Assembly (NCBI GenBank): GCA_964580105.1 | Contig: CAZOJJ010000004.1 | Location: 1-64,000 of the forward strand | Direction of reading: 5' to 3' | Source: CAZOJJ01 sp964580105 | GTDB lineage: Bacteria; Bacteroidota; Rhodothermia; Rhodothermales; Rubricoccaceae | Length of the DNA: 64,000 bases | In this document: piece after piece, positions 7,882 to 17,269 of the stretch | How positions within the stretch are numbered: the first letter of the stretch is position 1 | How the letters are laid out: each line of letters starts with the position of its first letter | The notes under the pieces: generated by a model | Seen by the model: the letters and a program-made list of their open reading frames with translations, nothing else | The model's database searches: none | What the model was told of the DNA's origin: nothing | Program-made: the position numbers and the translations under genes

Positions 7882-9504
7882 ATGCCCATGTCGAACCTCA
7901 CCCCCGCCGCCCGCGCCGCGTTCGTCTACCTCCTCCTCCTCACCGTCGGGGGCATCGCGGCCACGGGGCTCCTCCTCTCCGACGGGTGGGCGCAGGCCGA
8001 GCGGGCCGCGCAGGCCGAGCTCGCCGCCACGGTGGCCGCGCTGGCGACCGATCCGACCCTGGCCACGGCCCCGGCGTCCGTGCTCGACGCCCGCCTCGGG
8101 CGGCTGGCCGAGGCGGAGGGCCTCGCCGGGCTGGCCGTGCTCTCCAGCGGCCGCGTTCGCGCCGCCAGCGACCGCGCCCGACTGGCCGGGATGAACTGGC
8201 CCGCCGTGCTGGACCGCGAGCCCGCCTCGGGCCCCTGGCTCGTCGGGTGGGGGCGGGACGACTACTACCTCGCCGCCTCAGCACCCGTCGCCGACCGGGC
8301 GGGCGCCACCGTGCGCACCGTCGCCCTCCGCGCGGCCGAGGACGTGCGGCTCGCGTTCAAGCCGTTCGCTCGCCGCGTGGCGCTCACGGCCGTCGTCGTC
8401 TGGCTCCTCGGCGCCTTCGGCCTCTACGGCCTCGTGTGGTTCGCCGGCACGCGCACGGTGCGACACACGCAGGCGCTGGCCGAGCGCCTCGGCACCCTCG
8501 ACTCCGATCGGCTCGCCGAGGGGTGGGGCCACATCGAGCAGGCACGCGGCGCCCTCGGCGCGCTCGTCGGCCCCTTCGAGGCGGTGGCGCACGCGCTGGA
8601 GCACGCCCACACCCGGACGCAGGAGGCCCGCAGCCACATGGCCGCCCTCCTCCAGATCAACCCGCACTACGTGCTCGTCTGCACCCTCGACGGCCACATC
8701 GTAGACGCCAACCCGGCGTTCTATGCGATGACGGGGCTGCCCTTCGAGGCCGTCCGCGGTAACCGGATCGAGGTGCTCAACGAGGTGATGCCCATCGAGC
8801 CGCTCTTCGAGCTGGCGCGGCGGAGCTTCCGCGAGGGCTCTTCCATCTCGGGCATCGAGTACGCCCTCGTCAACCGGGACGACGTCCGCCGGCCCGTGCA
8901 GGTCTCCCTCCGCGCCGTCATGATCGACGGGAAGGAGGGGGTCGTGATCCAGGCCACCGACGTGGCCAACCAGCGGAATCTGGAGCGCCAGATCTCCACC
9001 TTCTCCGACGCCCTCGACCTCATGGTGGACCAGCGCGTCGCTCAGCTCACCGCCGGCAACAACTCCGTCGGCCGGTTGCTCGACGACGCCGGCGTGGTGC
9101 TGGTCTCGTTCGACGGCGGCGGGGGCACGCGCCGCTGGAGCCGCGCGGCCGAGGGGCTCACCGGCCGCCGCGTCCAGCACGTCCCCCACTTCGCGGCGTT
9201 CGCGAGCGTCCTCGGCCTCGACCCCCCCACCCGGCAGCGGTTCACCGACTGGTTCTGGAGCGACAACGCGGGCAGCTTCACCGCCACCGTGGCCGCCGCC
9301 GACGGGGTGCCCCGCCGGTTGCTCTGGCGCAAGGGGCGCACGACCGACGACGGCCGGGCCGAGCGGTGCGTCCTTTTCGGGATGGATCTGCCGCGGGCCG
9401 AGCGGCCATCCGGAGACCGGGCCGGAGGCAGCGTGGGCGGGGCCGCGCCTACGCTGGACGCCGCGCCCCCACCGGCCGAAGCCGTCGTGGATGACGCGCT
9501 CTAG
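7882..9504 (+). CDS. Membrane-bound PAS-domain sensor without output domain
   Basis: 540 residues. One membrane helix at about 13-32, a periplasmic domain of about 135 residues, a second helix at about 170-192 (VVVWLLGAFGLYGLVWF), a HAMP-like or helical linker, a PAS domain at about 250-350 (YVLVCTLDGHIVDANPAFY with RGNRIEVLNEV) and a PAC-like end (GVVIQATDVANQRNLERQI). A second, degenerate PAS-like region follows (about 390-490). No DHp, HATPase, GGDEF, EAL or methyl-accepting domain is present, so signalling output must go through another protein; the next gene is the obvious candidate. A second ATG six bases downstream (7888) could be the start. The last 30 residues are Pro/Ala-rich and unstructured. 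Confidence 0.75.
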   Translation: MPMSNLTPAARAAFVYLLLLTVGGIAATGLLLSDGWAQAERAAQAELAATVAALATDPTLATAPASVLDARLGRLAEAEGLAGLAVLSSGRVRAASDRARLAGMNWPAVLDREPASGPWLVGWGRDDYYLAASAPVADRAGATVRTVALRAAEDVRLAFKPFARRVALTAVVVWLLGAFGLYGLVWFAGTRTVRHTQALAERLGTLDSDRLAEGWGHIEQARGALGALVGPFEAVAHALEHAHTRTQEARSHMAALLQINPHYVLVCTLDGHIVDANPAFYAMTGLPFEAVRGNRIEVLNEVMPIEPLFELARRSFREGSSISGIEYALVNRDDVRRPVQVSLRAVMIDGKEGVVIQATDVANQRNLERQISTFSDALDLMVDQRVAQLTAGNNSVGRLLDDAGVVLVSFDGGGGTRRWSRAAEGLTGRRVQHVPHFAAFASVLGLDPPTRQRFTDWFWSDNAGSFTATVAAADGVPRRLLWRKGRTTDDGRAERCVLFGMDLPRAERPSGDRAGGSVGGAAPTLDAAPPPAEAVVDDAL

Positions 9505-9590
9505 GAGACGCTCTATGGGAGTTCTCTGGGATAGGCATCCCGATTCGTGACGCTGGTGTACCTTACGATCACCCACCACACATTTCGCGC

Positions 9591-10325
9591 ATGCTCGATC
9601 GCTACGTGAATGGACAGGGCACTGCAGGCGGGACGGCCTCGGTGTCGGTGACGCTCCTCCTCGTCGAGCCCGACGCGCGGCTGGCCGAGGCGATGGAGCG
9701 CCGCCTCGCGCACGCGCTCCCCGGCCTCATCGCCACCCGCTGCGAGACGCTCGCCTCGGCGCGGGCCTACCTCGCCGGGACCGCCTTCGACGCCGTCTGT
9801 ACGGCCGACGAATTGCCCGACGGCTCCGGCCTTGCCCTCCTCGATCTCCGCGACGGCCTCAAGCTCGACGCCCCGATCTTCGTCCGCACGAGCCGCAACG
9901 GCGCGGCCACGGCGGAGGCCGAGCGGGCCGGCGCGACGGCCTGCTTCGTGCTCAAGGAGGACGGGGAGGGGGCCGACGAGTTTGCGACCGAGATCAGCCG
10001 CTGCCTCGGGGTGGCCGGCGTCGAGGAGCTCGCCGAAGAGCCCGAGCCGGCGGCCGTCGAGATGCTGGACCCCCGGGCGCTGGTGGAGGCGTTGCGGAGC
10101 GAGACCGGCGTCGTCGCCCACGCCATCAACAATCCGCTGACGGTGATCGCCGGGAACGCGCAGTTCCTCCTGGAGATGACGCGGATGATGGAGGTGGACC
10201 CGCTGCTCGCGCGGGCCATCGAAGACATCGAGTCCGCCACGCATCAGCTTTCGGAGGCGCTGGACCGGCTGGCGGGGCTGCGCCAGCGCATCGCGGCGGC
10301 GCTGGGGACGGCGGACCGGCTGTAG
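9591..10325 (+). CDS. Pseudo-receiver plus histidine-kinase dimerisation domain, no ATPase domain
   Basis: 244 residues. Residues about 18-140 have the receiver (REC) fold: LLLVEPDARL at strand 1, FDAVCTADELPDG at strand 3, FVRTS at strand 4 and ACFVLKEDG at strand 5. In strand 3 the usual phospho-acceptor Asp is replaced by Ala (ADELP instead of DxxLP), so this looks like a non-phosphorylatable receiver. Residues about 165-240 contain an H-box (HAINNPLTVIAGNAQFL) and a second long helix, the DHp half of a histidine kinase, but no N, G1 or G2 boxes follow. It may therefore dimerise or relay phosphate with partners encoded elsewhere. A TACCTTAC box at 9559 could be its -7 element. Confidence 0.72.
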   Translation: MLDRYVNGQGTAGGTASVSVTLLLVEPDARLAEAMERRLAHALPGLIATRCETLASARAYLAGTAFDAVCTADELPDGSGLALLDLRDGLKLDAPIFVRTSRNGAATAEAERAGATACFVLKEDGEGADEFATEISRCLGVAGVEELAEEPEPAAVEMLDPRALVEALRSETGVVAHAINNPLTVIAGNAQFLLEMTRMMEVDPLLARAIEDIESATHQLSEALDRLAGLRQRIAAALGTADRL

Positions 10326-10525
10326 CGCGGCCGGGGCGCCGCGCCTCGGAGGGCCGATGCGCTGTACCCGGACGGAAAAGGTGCAGGAGCGCGACGCCCC
10401 GGCTTAAAGAACCCCGGAGAGGTGCCGATACCGGAGGCGGTGCCGGAACTACGGTTCGCCGTCCCGCGCGTTGAGCGAGGCCGAGGCGGACCGGCTCCCC
10501 CCGATTCCCCAAGCCGAAGGCCCTC

Positions 10526-11533
10526 ATGCCGTCCGTCCCCATGATCCCGGCGCACGAGCGCGAGCACGTCGACCGCGCCGCCGAGCACCTGGCCGCCCTC
10601 CCCGAGATCCAGCAGAAGCGCTGGGCCCGCGCCATCGAGCACGTCGAGCACGCGCGGGTCTACGACGCTTTCCTCGAGTTCAACGAGCTGCTCAAGGCGT
10701 CCGAGCTCGACGCCGTCGGCCGGACGCACGTCCAGCTCCAGGCCGTGCGCTGCCTCCGCGACGCGCCCATCGAGCGCGTCAAGACCGAGCTGGCGCTGAT
10801 CGAGCCGCAGGACGCCTACCAGACCGTCGTCCTGGATTACCGCCTCGGGTGGCTCATGCGCCACCGGCTGGCCTCGATGGCCGCCGCCCACCAGTACTTC
10901 GACCGCGTCAAGGAGGAGGCCCGCCGCCTCGGTACGCGGGCGTGGGAGATCGCCGCGTTGCTTCAGAAGGGCGAGACCCTCGTCTCGCAGAACTTCTACG
11001 AGCAGAGCATCGAGCTCTTCATGCGCGTCTACAACCTCAGCCGCCGCAACGGCTTCGTCGAGTACATCCCGAAGGCGCTCATGCACAAGGGGTACGCGCT
11101 CGTCAAGCTGGGCAAGCGGCAGCAGGGCGAGGAGCAGCTGCAGAAGGCGTACGAACTGGCCTGCCGCAACGAATTGTTGCCCGAGCAGGCCGTCGTGCTC
11201 CACACCCTCGCGCGCATCTACCACCACGACTTCAAGTTCTACGGCCTCGCGCTGGAGTACTACGACCAGGCCCGGCTCACCTTTCAGAAGGCGCCCGTCT
11301 GGAACTCCCTCATGGACGCTCTCGAGGAGGACGCCGCCGCGTGCCAGCGCGCCCTCTCCGAGCTCGACATCGCCAAGATTCTCGGGCCGGTGCCCATCAA
11401 CCGGCTGCGCCAGGAGTACCTCACGAGCCTCGTCAACGGCTTCGTCGGCATCCCCGGCATCGACAACCGCTCGCAGCTCGGGGAGCGCATCGGCCTCACG
11501 CGCCAGGCGATCCACCGGAACATCAACAGCTAG
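10526..11533 (+). CDS. TPR protein with C-terminal helix-turn-helix-like tail
   Basis: 335 residues, almost wholly helical, with several tetratricopeptide-type repeats (e.g. EIAALLQKGETLVSQNFYEQ, IPKALMHKGYALVKLGKRQ, HTLARIYHHDFKFYGLALEY). The last 20 residues, with RSQLGERIGLTRQAIHRNI, read like the turn and recognition helix of a DNA-binding HTH. The family of TPR regulators with a small HTH usually carries the HTH at the N-terminus, so this order is uncommon. No signal peptide. Gene order (PAS sensor, REC/DHp protein, this gene) suggests a signalling output, but this is inference. The ATG at 10526 is in frame with MIPAHERE; a second Met lies five codons on. Confidence 0.7.
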   Translation: MPSVPMIPAHEREHVDRAAEHLAALPEIQQKRWARAIEHVEHARVYDAFLEFNELLKASELDAVGRTHVQLQAVRCLRDAPIERVKTELALIEPQDAYQTVVLDYRLGWLMRHRLASMAAAHQYFDRVKEEARRLGTRAWEIAALLQKGETLVSQNFYEQSIELFMRVYNLSRRNGFVEYIPKALMHKGYALVKLGKRQQGEEQLQKAYELACRNELLPEQAVVLHTLARIYHHDFKFYGLALEYYDQARLTFQKAPVWNSLMDALEEDAAACQRALSELDIAKILGPVPINRLRQEYLTSLVNGFVGIPGIDNRSQLGERIGLTRQAIHRNINS

Positions 11534-11588
11534 GCCGGAAGGGAGCGGCGCGGGCGGCCGGGTGAGCCGCGCGCGCTGACCGGCTAGC

Positions 11589-11620
11589 GCGGCCCCGCGG
11601 CACCGCCACCGCGGGGCCGC
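11589..11620 (+). terminator. Strong GC hairpin, possible terminator without U-tract
   Basis: GCGGCCCCGCGG at 11589-11600 pairs perfectly with CCGCGGGGCCGC at 11609-11620 around an 8-nt loop. It stands about 55 bp after the TPR gene stop. There is no T-run behind it, so termination would be weak or need another factor; it may instead protect the transcript 3' end. Confidence 0.4.
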
Positions 11621-11694
11621 AGTGTGTCCGGGCGGCACGTTGGCGGCTCCGTCTGGGGACGCGGATCTGCCCCGCCGAGGCGGTGGCTTCCGCC

Positions 11695-11725
11695 TTGTGC
11701 TCGCTCCGGGACGGCTCTATATTCG
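11695..11725 (+). promoter_or_regulatory. Predicted promoter of the PorU-PorV operon
   Basis: TTG at 11695-11697, exactly 20 bp, then TATATTCG at 11718-11725, one of the best fits in the window to the Bacteroidota TTG/TAnnTTTG promoter. It is the only A/T-rich spot in the gap before the secretion genes. Confidence 0.5.
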
Positions 11726-11863
11726 CCCCTCGCCACCGCCCCACCCACGAAGCAGGACGCGCGTATCGGGACTCGGTTACGCCTTCGCAGCCCCCGGCTG
11801 CTCCCCGAAGACCTTCCGTGATTCGGCGCGCGCCCGCTCGGTGCGCCGCCGCCGCCCGATCCC

Positions 11864-14800
11864 GTGACGACGCGTCGCCCGCGCCTGCTTCCTCGATTTT
11901 GCCCGGTCGCCCCCCGCCCGTGGCTCGTCGTCCTGCTCGCCGCCTCGGCGCTGGCGGCCCCGGCCGTAGGGCAGGTGGATGCGCGCCGGCCGGGCGCGCC
12001 TGAGGCGCAACGCCCCACCCGTGACGCGGCGCGGGTCATGCCCTCGGCCGAGGGGTTCGCCGCTACGCCGCCTGCGCTCGACGGCCCGACCCTCCGCCTC
12101 GTCGAGACGACACCCACCGGCGCCGTCTACGAGCTCCGGGCCGAGTGGCGCGGTGCCCTCGCCGAGAGCGTCCGCCGCTTCGCGGCCGACCCTGCCGCCC
12201 TCGTCCTCGACGCCGTGCGGGGCTATGCAACGATGTCGGAGTCGGTCGTGCTGCCCGCCGTGGCCGAGCCGTCCGTGGAGGTGATCGCCGCCGACTTCGA
12301 GGAAGCGCCGCTGAGCGCCCGCCGCCCCGTCGAGGACTGGACCGAGGCGGACCAGACCGCCTTCGAGGCGCTCACCCGCCCGCCCGCCGAAGTCGTCGCC
12401 GTGGGCGTGGAGCGCCGCCGGCCCACCGGCACGCTCGTGGTGCGCCTGCTCCACGTGGACGAGGCGCGGGGAACCGTCCGCCGCTACCGCCGGGTGCTCG
12501 TACGCGTCGGCTACACGGCCGGCCGGATGGGGCCGGATGGGGCGCCCGTGGGCGCGCTCGTCCGGGGCGGCGACAACCCCCACCTCGGCGTCACGCGCAG
12601 CGTCCTCGCCACCGGCACCTGGTTCAAGATCCCGATCACCCGCGCCGGCGTCTACCGCATCGACCGCGCCTACCTCGAGGCGCTCGGTGTCGCGGGCGCC
12701 TCCTCGCTCGACTTCGGCCGCGTGCAGGTCTTCCACAACGGCGGCGACATGCTGCCGGAGCTGAACAGCGCGCCGCGCCCGGCCGACCTCGTCGAGAACG
12801 CCGCCCTCGTCGCGGGCGACGCCCTCTACTTCTTCGCCGACGGCCCGAGCGACTGGGTCTGGAATGCGGACGACGGGCACTGGGAGCACCGCCTCAACTA
12901 CTTCACGAACGAGAGCTACGTCTTCCTCCGCGTCGACGGTGCGAACGCGGCCCGCGTCGGCGGCGCCTCGTTCCCGGCCTTCCCCGATGCGGAGCGCCAG
13001 GCGACCGCCGAAGGCCGCGTCTTCGCCGAGGACGACCTCGTCAACCTCGTCCGCAACGGGGGCGGCTCCGGGCTGGAGTGGCTCGGGGCCGAGGTCGCCA
13101 CCGGCCGGCCGCGCGTGACCGTCCTCGACACGGTGCCGCCCGGCCTCGCAGGGGGCGCCGTCCGCTACCGCGCCCGCGCGGCGGCCCGCGCGAACCCGGC
13201 CGTGACGCTCTCGTTCCGGGTGGACGGTGTGGAGCAGGCCGCCGTCTCTCCTCAGCCCGTCTCGTTCGGCGGCAGCGGTGACGGCCCGCTCGCCCATACT
13301 CGCATCGCGGCATTCGAGGGACCGCCCGCATCCGGCGGCCGGCTCGCCGTGGACATGGTGATGGAGGGTTCGACCAACAACCCCATCGCCTGGATCGACT
13401 GGATCGAGGCCGTCTTCCCGCAGGCGCTGCGCGCGCACGAAGGCGTGCTTCGCTTCCCCACGCCGGGCGGGCGGAGCGGACGGTTCGAGTTCGCCCTCGA
13501 AGGGTTCACCGCGGAACCTCAGGTGTGGGACGTGACCGACCCCGCGGCGATCCGACGGCTCGGCGTTCGGGCCGAGGGCGGGCGTTACCTCGTGCAGGTC
13601 GAGGTAGCCGAGGGCGCGGCCCCGCGCGAGCTGGTGGCCTTCGAGCCTGGTGCCGCCGGCGTCGCCGCGCCCGCCGCCGGCGTCGCCGTGCCGAACCAGG
13701 ATCTCCACGGCCTCGCGGGCTACCCGGACTACGTCATCATCGCGCCGGCCGAGTTCCGCCAGGCCGCCGAGGAACTCGCCGCCCACCGGCGCACCCGCGA
13801 CGGCCTCGCCACGGTCGTCGTGGACATCGGCCAGGTCTACAACGAGTTCTCCGGCGGCCAGGTGGACATGCGCGCCGTCCGCGACTACCTCCGCTTCCTC
13901 TACGACCGCGCCCCGGACGACGCGCTCCCGCGCTACGCCCTCTTCATGGGCGACGGCCACTACGACTTCCGGGGGCGGCTGCCCGGCGGCGAGGCGAACA
14001 ACTGGATCCCCACCTTCCAGACCTTCGAGAGCCTCAACCTCATCGTCTCCTACACCTCGGACGACTACTTCGGCCTCCTCGACCCGGACGAAGGGGTCTG
14101 GGCGTACCCCGGTCACCCCACGCCCGGCCCCGAGCGGGTGGACCTCGGCATCGGCCGGTTCCCGGTGCGGAGCGCGGAGGAGGCCGCCCACGTCGTCGCC
14201 AAGATCCTGCACTACGAGGATCCCGCCACCCACGGCGCGTGGCGCTCCCGGTTCACGTTCGTGGCCGACGACCAGTACCCCAGCGCGGGCGACCTCGACC
14301 TCCACGTCCAGAACGCCGAGGTCGTGGCTGAGGCCGTCCGCGACGACTTCCCCGACGTCAACCTCCAGAAGATCTACTCCACGTCGTATCCCAGCGTAGT
14401 CACGGCCGTCGGCCGCCGCGTGCCCGAGGCCACCGCCGACATCCGCCGGGCCCTCGACGAGGGCACGCTCGTGTGGAACTACAGCGGCCACGGCGGCCAC
14501 GACGCCCTCGCCGACGAGCGCCTCATCACGCTCGAAGACATCGAGGCCCTCGACAACTACGACCGCCTCAGCATCTTCGTCACGGCCACCTGCTCCTTCG
14601 GCCGCTTCGACATGGTCGACAAGCAGAGCGGGGCCGAGATGCTCCTGCTCAACCCGCACGGCGGCGCCGTCGCCCTCTTCACCACCGTCCGCCTCGTCTA
14701 CACGTCCACGAGCCCGGACCGCTACAACCTCGGCCTCAACCTCCGCCTCACCGACTACCTCCTCGGCCGCGACGACGACGGCCGCCCCCGCCGCCTCGGC

Positions 14801-16048
14801 GACGTGATGCGCCTGACGAAGACCTCCGACGTCGGCGCGCAGGGCAACAACCGGAAGTTCGCCTTCCTCGGGGATCCCGCCATGCGCGTCGGCCTCCCGC
14901 ACCGGCCGGTCCAGATCACGTCCGTCAACGGGATCGACCTCGCTGGGACGCCCCTCGCTGGGACGCCCCTCGCCGGGACGACGGGCCCCGGCGGCCCCGG
15001 CATGCCCGAGCTGCGCGCCAACGAGTTCGCCGACATCACCGGGCAGGTGCTCGGCTTCGACGGCCAGCCCGACCTCACCTTCGACGGCGAGGTCGAGCTG
15101 GAGGTCTTCGACGCCGCCCGGGTGATCCGTCTCGACCCGGCCATCGCGCTCTACACGGACGGGGAGTACCGCGTCCGTACCGACCGCCTCTACCGGGGCC
15201 GGGCGACCGTCCGGGGCGGAGCCTTCTCCGCCCGGTTCATCGTCCCGCGCGACGTGTCGTACTCCGGCCTGCCCGGCCGCATTTCCGCCTACGTCAGCGG
15301 CCCCTCGGGCCTGGACGGCGTCGGGACCAGCGAGGCGTTCGTCATCGGTGAGACGGCCGGCCCGCCCCTCGACGACACGCAGGGCCCGCAGATCCGCGCC
15401 TTCCTGAACGACACGACGTTCGTGGACGGCGGCCTCGTCAACCGCGAGCCCACCCTCGTCGTCCGCCTCTTCGACGAGAGCGGGATCAACACCGTCGGCA
15501 CCGGCGTCGGGCACGAGCTGCTCGTCACGTTCGACGGCGACCCGGCCTCGGCCCAGGAGATCGGCCGCTTCTACGAGGGCGACCTCGACTCGTACCAGGC
15601 CGGCACCGTACGCTTCGCGCTGCCCGAGCAGGAGCCGGGGCCGCACCGCCTCCGCGTGACCGCGTGGGACGTGGCCAACAACTCGTCCTCGGTCGAGCTC
15701 GCCTACGTCGTCACGGGCGACGAGGGCCTCGCGCTGCGGAACGTCTACAACTACCCCAACCCGACGACAGGCCGAACGCGCTTTCTCTTCGAGCACAACC
15801 AGCCGGCGGGGACGATGGCGCGCGTGCAGCTCCGCCTCTACACGCTGGCCGGCCGGCCCGTCCGCACGCTGGAGTGGGAGGATGCCCTCTCCGGCAACCT
15901 CGTCCAGATCCCGTTCGACGGCCTCGACGAGGACTTCGACCCACTCGCTACCGGCATCTACCTCTATCACGTCCGCGTGAGCGTCGACCGCCCGGACGGC
16001 GGCACCGACGTCGCCGAGCGCATCGAGCGGCTCGCCGTGATCCGCTAG
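11864..16048 (+). CDS. porU: Type IX secretion system sortase PorU-like (C25 gingipain family)
   Basis: A 1394-residue protein with a signal peptide (LVVLLAASALAAPAVGQ). The C25 peptidase region carries the catalytic pair: His876 in NYSGHGGH and Cys910 in TATCSFGRFD, with the usual segment LLLNPHGGAVALFTTVRLVY after it. PorU is the outer-membrane-associated transpeptidase that cuts sorting domains from T9SS cargo and joins the cargo to a surface anchor. Length fits PorU rather than secreted gingipains, and the neighbouring PorV gene supports it. The C-terminus (NYPNPTTGRT to the end) is itself a FlgD/CTD-type Ig domain, which in PorU is retained. Start is GTG at 11864, behind a good promoter. 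A short in-frame tandem repeat lies at 14939-14980. Confidence 0.88.
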   Translation: MTTRRPRLLPRFCPVAPRPWLVVLLAASALAAPAVGQVDARRPGAPEAQRPTRDAARVMPSAEGFAATPPALDGPTLRLVETTPTGAVYELRAEWRGALAESVRRFAADPAALVLDAVRGYATMSESVVLPAVAEPSVEVIAADFEEAPLSARRPVEDWTEADQTAFEALTRPPAEVVAVGVERRRPTGTLVVRLLHVDEARGTVRRYRRVLVRVGYTAGRMGPDGAPVGALVRGGDNPHLGVTRSVLATGTWFKIPITRAGVYRIDRAYLEALGVAGASSLDFGRVQVFHNGGDMLPELNSAPRPADLVENAALVAGDALYFFADGPSDWVWNADDGHWEHRLNYFTNESYVFLRVDGANAARVGGASFPAFPDAERQATAEGRVFAEDDLVNLVRNGGGSGLEWLGAEVATGRPRVTVLDTVPPGLAGGAVRYRARAAARANPAVTLSFRVDGVEQAAVSPQPVSFGGSGDGPLAHTRIAAFEGPPASGGRLAVDMVMEGSTNNPIAWIDWIEAVFPQALRAHEGVLRFPTPGGRSGRFEFALEGFTAEPQVWDVTDPAAIRRLGVRAEGGRYLVQVEVAEGAAPRELVAFEPGAAGVAAPAAGVAVPNQDLHGLAGYPDYVIIAPAEFRQAAEELAAHRRTRDGLATVVVDIGQVYNEFSGGQVDMRAVRDYLRFLYDRAPDDALPRYALFMGDGHYDFRGRLPGGEANNWIPTFQTFESLNLIVSYTSDDYFGLLDPDEGVWAYPGHPTPGPERVDLGIGRFPVRSAEEAAHVVAKILHYEDPATHGAWRSRFTFVADDQYPSAGDLDLHVQNAEVVAEAVRDDFPDVNLQKIYSTSYPSVVTAVGRRVPEATADIRRALDEGTLVWNYSGHGGHDALADERLITLEDIEALDNYDRLSIFVTATCSFGRFDMVDKQSGAEMLLLNPHGGAVALFTTVRLVYTSTSPDRYNLGLNLRLTDYLLGRDDDGRPRRLGDVMRLTKTSDVGAQGNNRKFAFLGDPAMRVGLPHRPVQITSVNGIDLAGTPLAGTPLAGTTGPGGPGMPELRANEFADITGQVLGFDGQPDLTFDGEVELEVFDAARVIRLDPAIALYTDGEYRVRTDRLYRGRATVRGGAFSARFIVPRDVSYSGLPGRISAYVSGPSGLDGVGTSEAFVIGETAGPPLDDTQGPQIRAFLNDTTFVDGGLVNREPTLVVRLFDESGINTVGTGVGHELLVTFDGDPASAQEIGRFYEGDLDSYQAGTVRFALPEQEPGPHRLRVTAWDVANNSSSVELAYVVTGDEGLALRNVYNYPNPTTGRTRFLFEHNQPAGTMARVQLRLYTLAGRPVRTLEWEDALSGNLVQIPFDGLDEDFDPLATGIYLYHVRVSVDRPDGGTDVAERIERLAVIR
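14939..14980 (+). repeat. In-frame 15-bp tandem repeat in the PorU-like gene
   Basis: Two identical copies of CTCGCTGGGACGCCC and a third shortened, slightly changed copy encode LAGTP-LAGTP-LAGT. This lies in a linker between the C25 region and the C-terminal Ig-like part, so copy-number change would keep the frame. Confidence 0.8.
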
Positions 16049-16051
16049 CGG

Positions 16052-16082
16052 ATGCCGCCGAGTTTTCCTGTCCGTACCTTCC
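16052..16082 (+). promoter_or_regulatory. Possible internal promoter for porV
   Basis: ATG at 16052, 20 bp, then TACCTTCC at 16075-16082. The -7 box is good, the -33 element weak. It would allow PorV to be made at a higher level than the sortase. Confidence 0.3.
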
Positions 16083-16125
16083 GGCCGCTCCCGCCCCGGG
16101 ACGGCCCCTTCGCCGAACAACCTCC

Positions 16126-17247
16126 ATGTCCATGACCCTTCGACGTTCCCTTCTCCCCGTGCTGGCGCTGCTGGTCGGGGCCGCTGCGCCGGTCTCGGCG
16201 CAGATCGTGCAGACGACGGCCGTGCCGTTCCTCCAGATCGAGCCGGACAGCCGCGCCGCCGGCATGGGCATGACCGGCGTCGCCGTCGCCGACAACGCCA
16301 GCGCGCTCTTCTGGAACCCCGCCGGCCTCGCGGGCCAGCAGGGCGCCGAGGTCACCTTCACGCACGCGCCGTGGCTGCCCGCTCTCGGGGCCGACCTCTT
16401 CTACGAGTACCTCGCCGGGAAGTACGCCGTGGAGGGGATCGGCACCTTCGCCGGGCACCTCACCTTCCTCAACCTCGGCGAGCAGCAGCGCACCGACGAG
16501 ACGGGCCAGGACCTCGGCACCTTCCGGAGCTACGACCTCGCCGTGGGCGCTTCCTACGGCACCCAAATCACCTCGACCCTCTCGGCCGGGACCGGCCTCC
16601 GCCTGATCTACTCCAACCTCGCCGGCGGCGTCGAGGTGGGTGGGCAGGAGACGCGCGCGGGCGTGGCCGTGGGCGTCGATCTCGGCCTGCTCTGGCGGCC
16701 CACCTTCGGGGGCGAGAAGCTCCAGCCGAGCTTCGGCCTCAACCTCGCCAACATGGGGCCGACCATCCAGTACTCGGACTCGGAGCAGTCCGACGCCATT
16801 CCGACGAACCTCCGCTTCGGCGGCGCCCTCGAGTACGCCTTCGACGAGTACAACCGGCTCACGTGGGCGCTCGACCTCAACAAGCTCCTCGTCAAGCGCG
16901 AGGACGACGGCGGCTATGCGCCGTTCTACCAGGCGCTCTTCACCTCCTGGAGCCCGATCACCGTCGACCTCGACGGCGAGGGCGGCAACGCGCCGGAGAG
17001 CGTGGGCGTGCTCCGCCAGCTCACGCTCGGCACCGGCCTGGAGTACTGGTACAACGACCTCTTCGCCATGCGCGCGGGGTACTTCTACGAGGACCCCGCC
17101 AACGGCAACCGCCAGTTCCTCACCTTCGGCGCAGGCATCCGCTACAGCCTCGTCGGCGTGGACCTCTCCTACATCTACGCGCTGGAAGAGAATTCCCCGC
17201 TGGCCGAGCAGCTCCGCTTCTCGGTCATGCTCAACGTGGCCCGCTAA
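16126..17247 (+). CDS. porV: Type IX secretion outer-membrane protein PorV (LptO)
   Basis: 373 residues with a signal peptide ending in APVSAQ and the family opening: FLQIEPDSRAAGMGMTGVAVADNASALFWNPAGLA. The rest alternates as barrel strands to the end. PorV is a FadL-like 14-strand barrel that takes cargo from the translocon and hands it to PorU; length and position next to porU fit. Two start codons are close together (16126 and 16132); either leaves the signal peptide intact. It is 77 bp behind porU. Confidence 0.92.
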   Translation: MSMTLRRSLLPVLALLVGAAAPVSAQIVQTTAVPFLQIEPDSRAAGMGMTGVAVADNASALFWNPAGLAGQQGAEVTFTHAPWLPALGADLFYEYLAGKYAVEGIGTFAGHLTFLNLGEQQRTDETGQDLGTFRSYDLAVGASYGTQITSTLSAGTGLRLIYSNLAGGVEVGGQETRAGVAVGVDLGLLWRPTFGGEKLQPSFGLNLANMGPTIQYSDSEQSDAIPTNLRFGGALEYAFDEYNRLTWALDLNKLLVKREDDGGYAPFYQALFTSWSPITVDLDGEGGNAPESVGVLRQLTLGTGLEYWYNDLFAMRAGYFYEDPANGNRQFLTFGAGIRYSLVGVDLSYIYALEENSPLAEQLRFSVMLNVAR

Positions 17248-17269
17248 CCCCGTCCGAACGCCGGCCGTC

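Larger units (their letters stand above)
11534..11863 (+). other. Intergenic region with hairpin and promoter
   Basis: A 330-bp non-coding gap between the TPR gene and the PorU-like gene. It holds a perfect 12-bp stem hairpin (11589-11620) and a promoter at 11695-11725. The predicted transcript would have a leader of about 130 nt before the GTG at 11864; no riboswitch or small gene was recognised in it. Confidence 0.6.

Noticed and set aside
14939..14980. Possible CRISPR-like repeat
   Set aside because: Units are adjacent without spacers, in frame and only three copies; it is a coding microsatellite.
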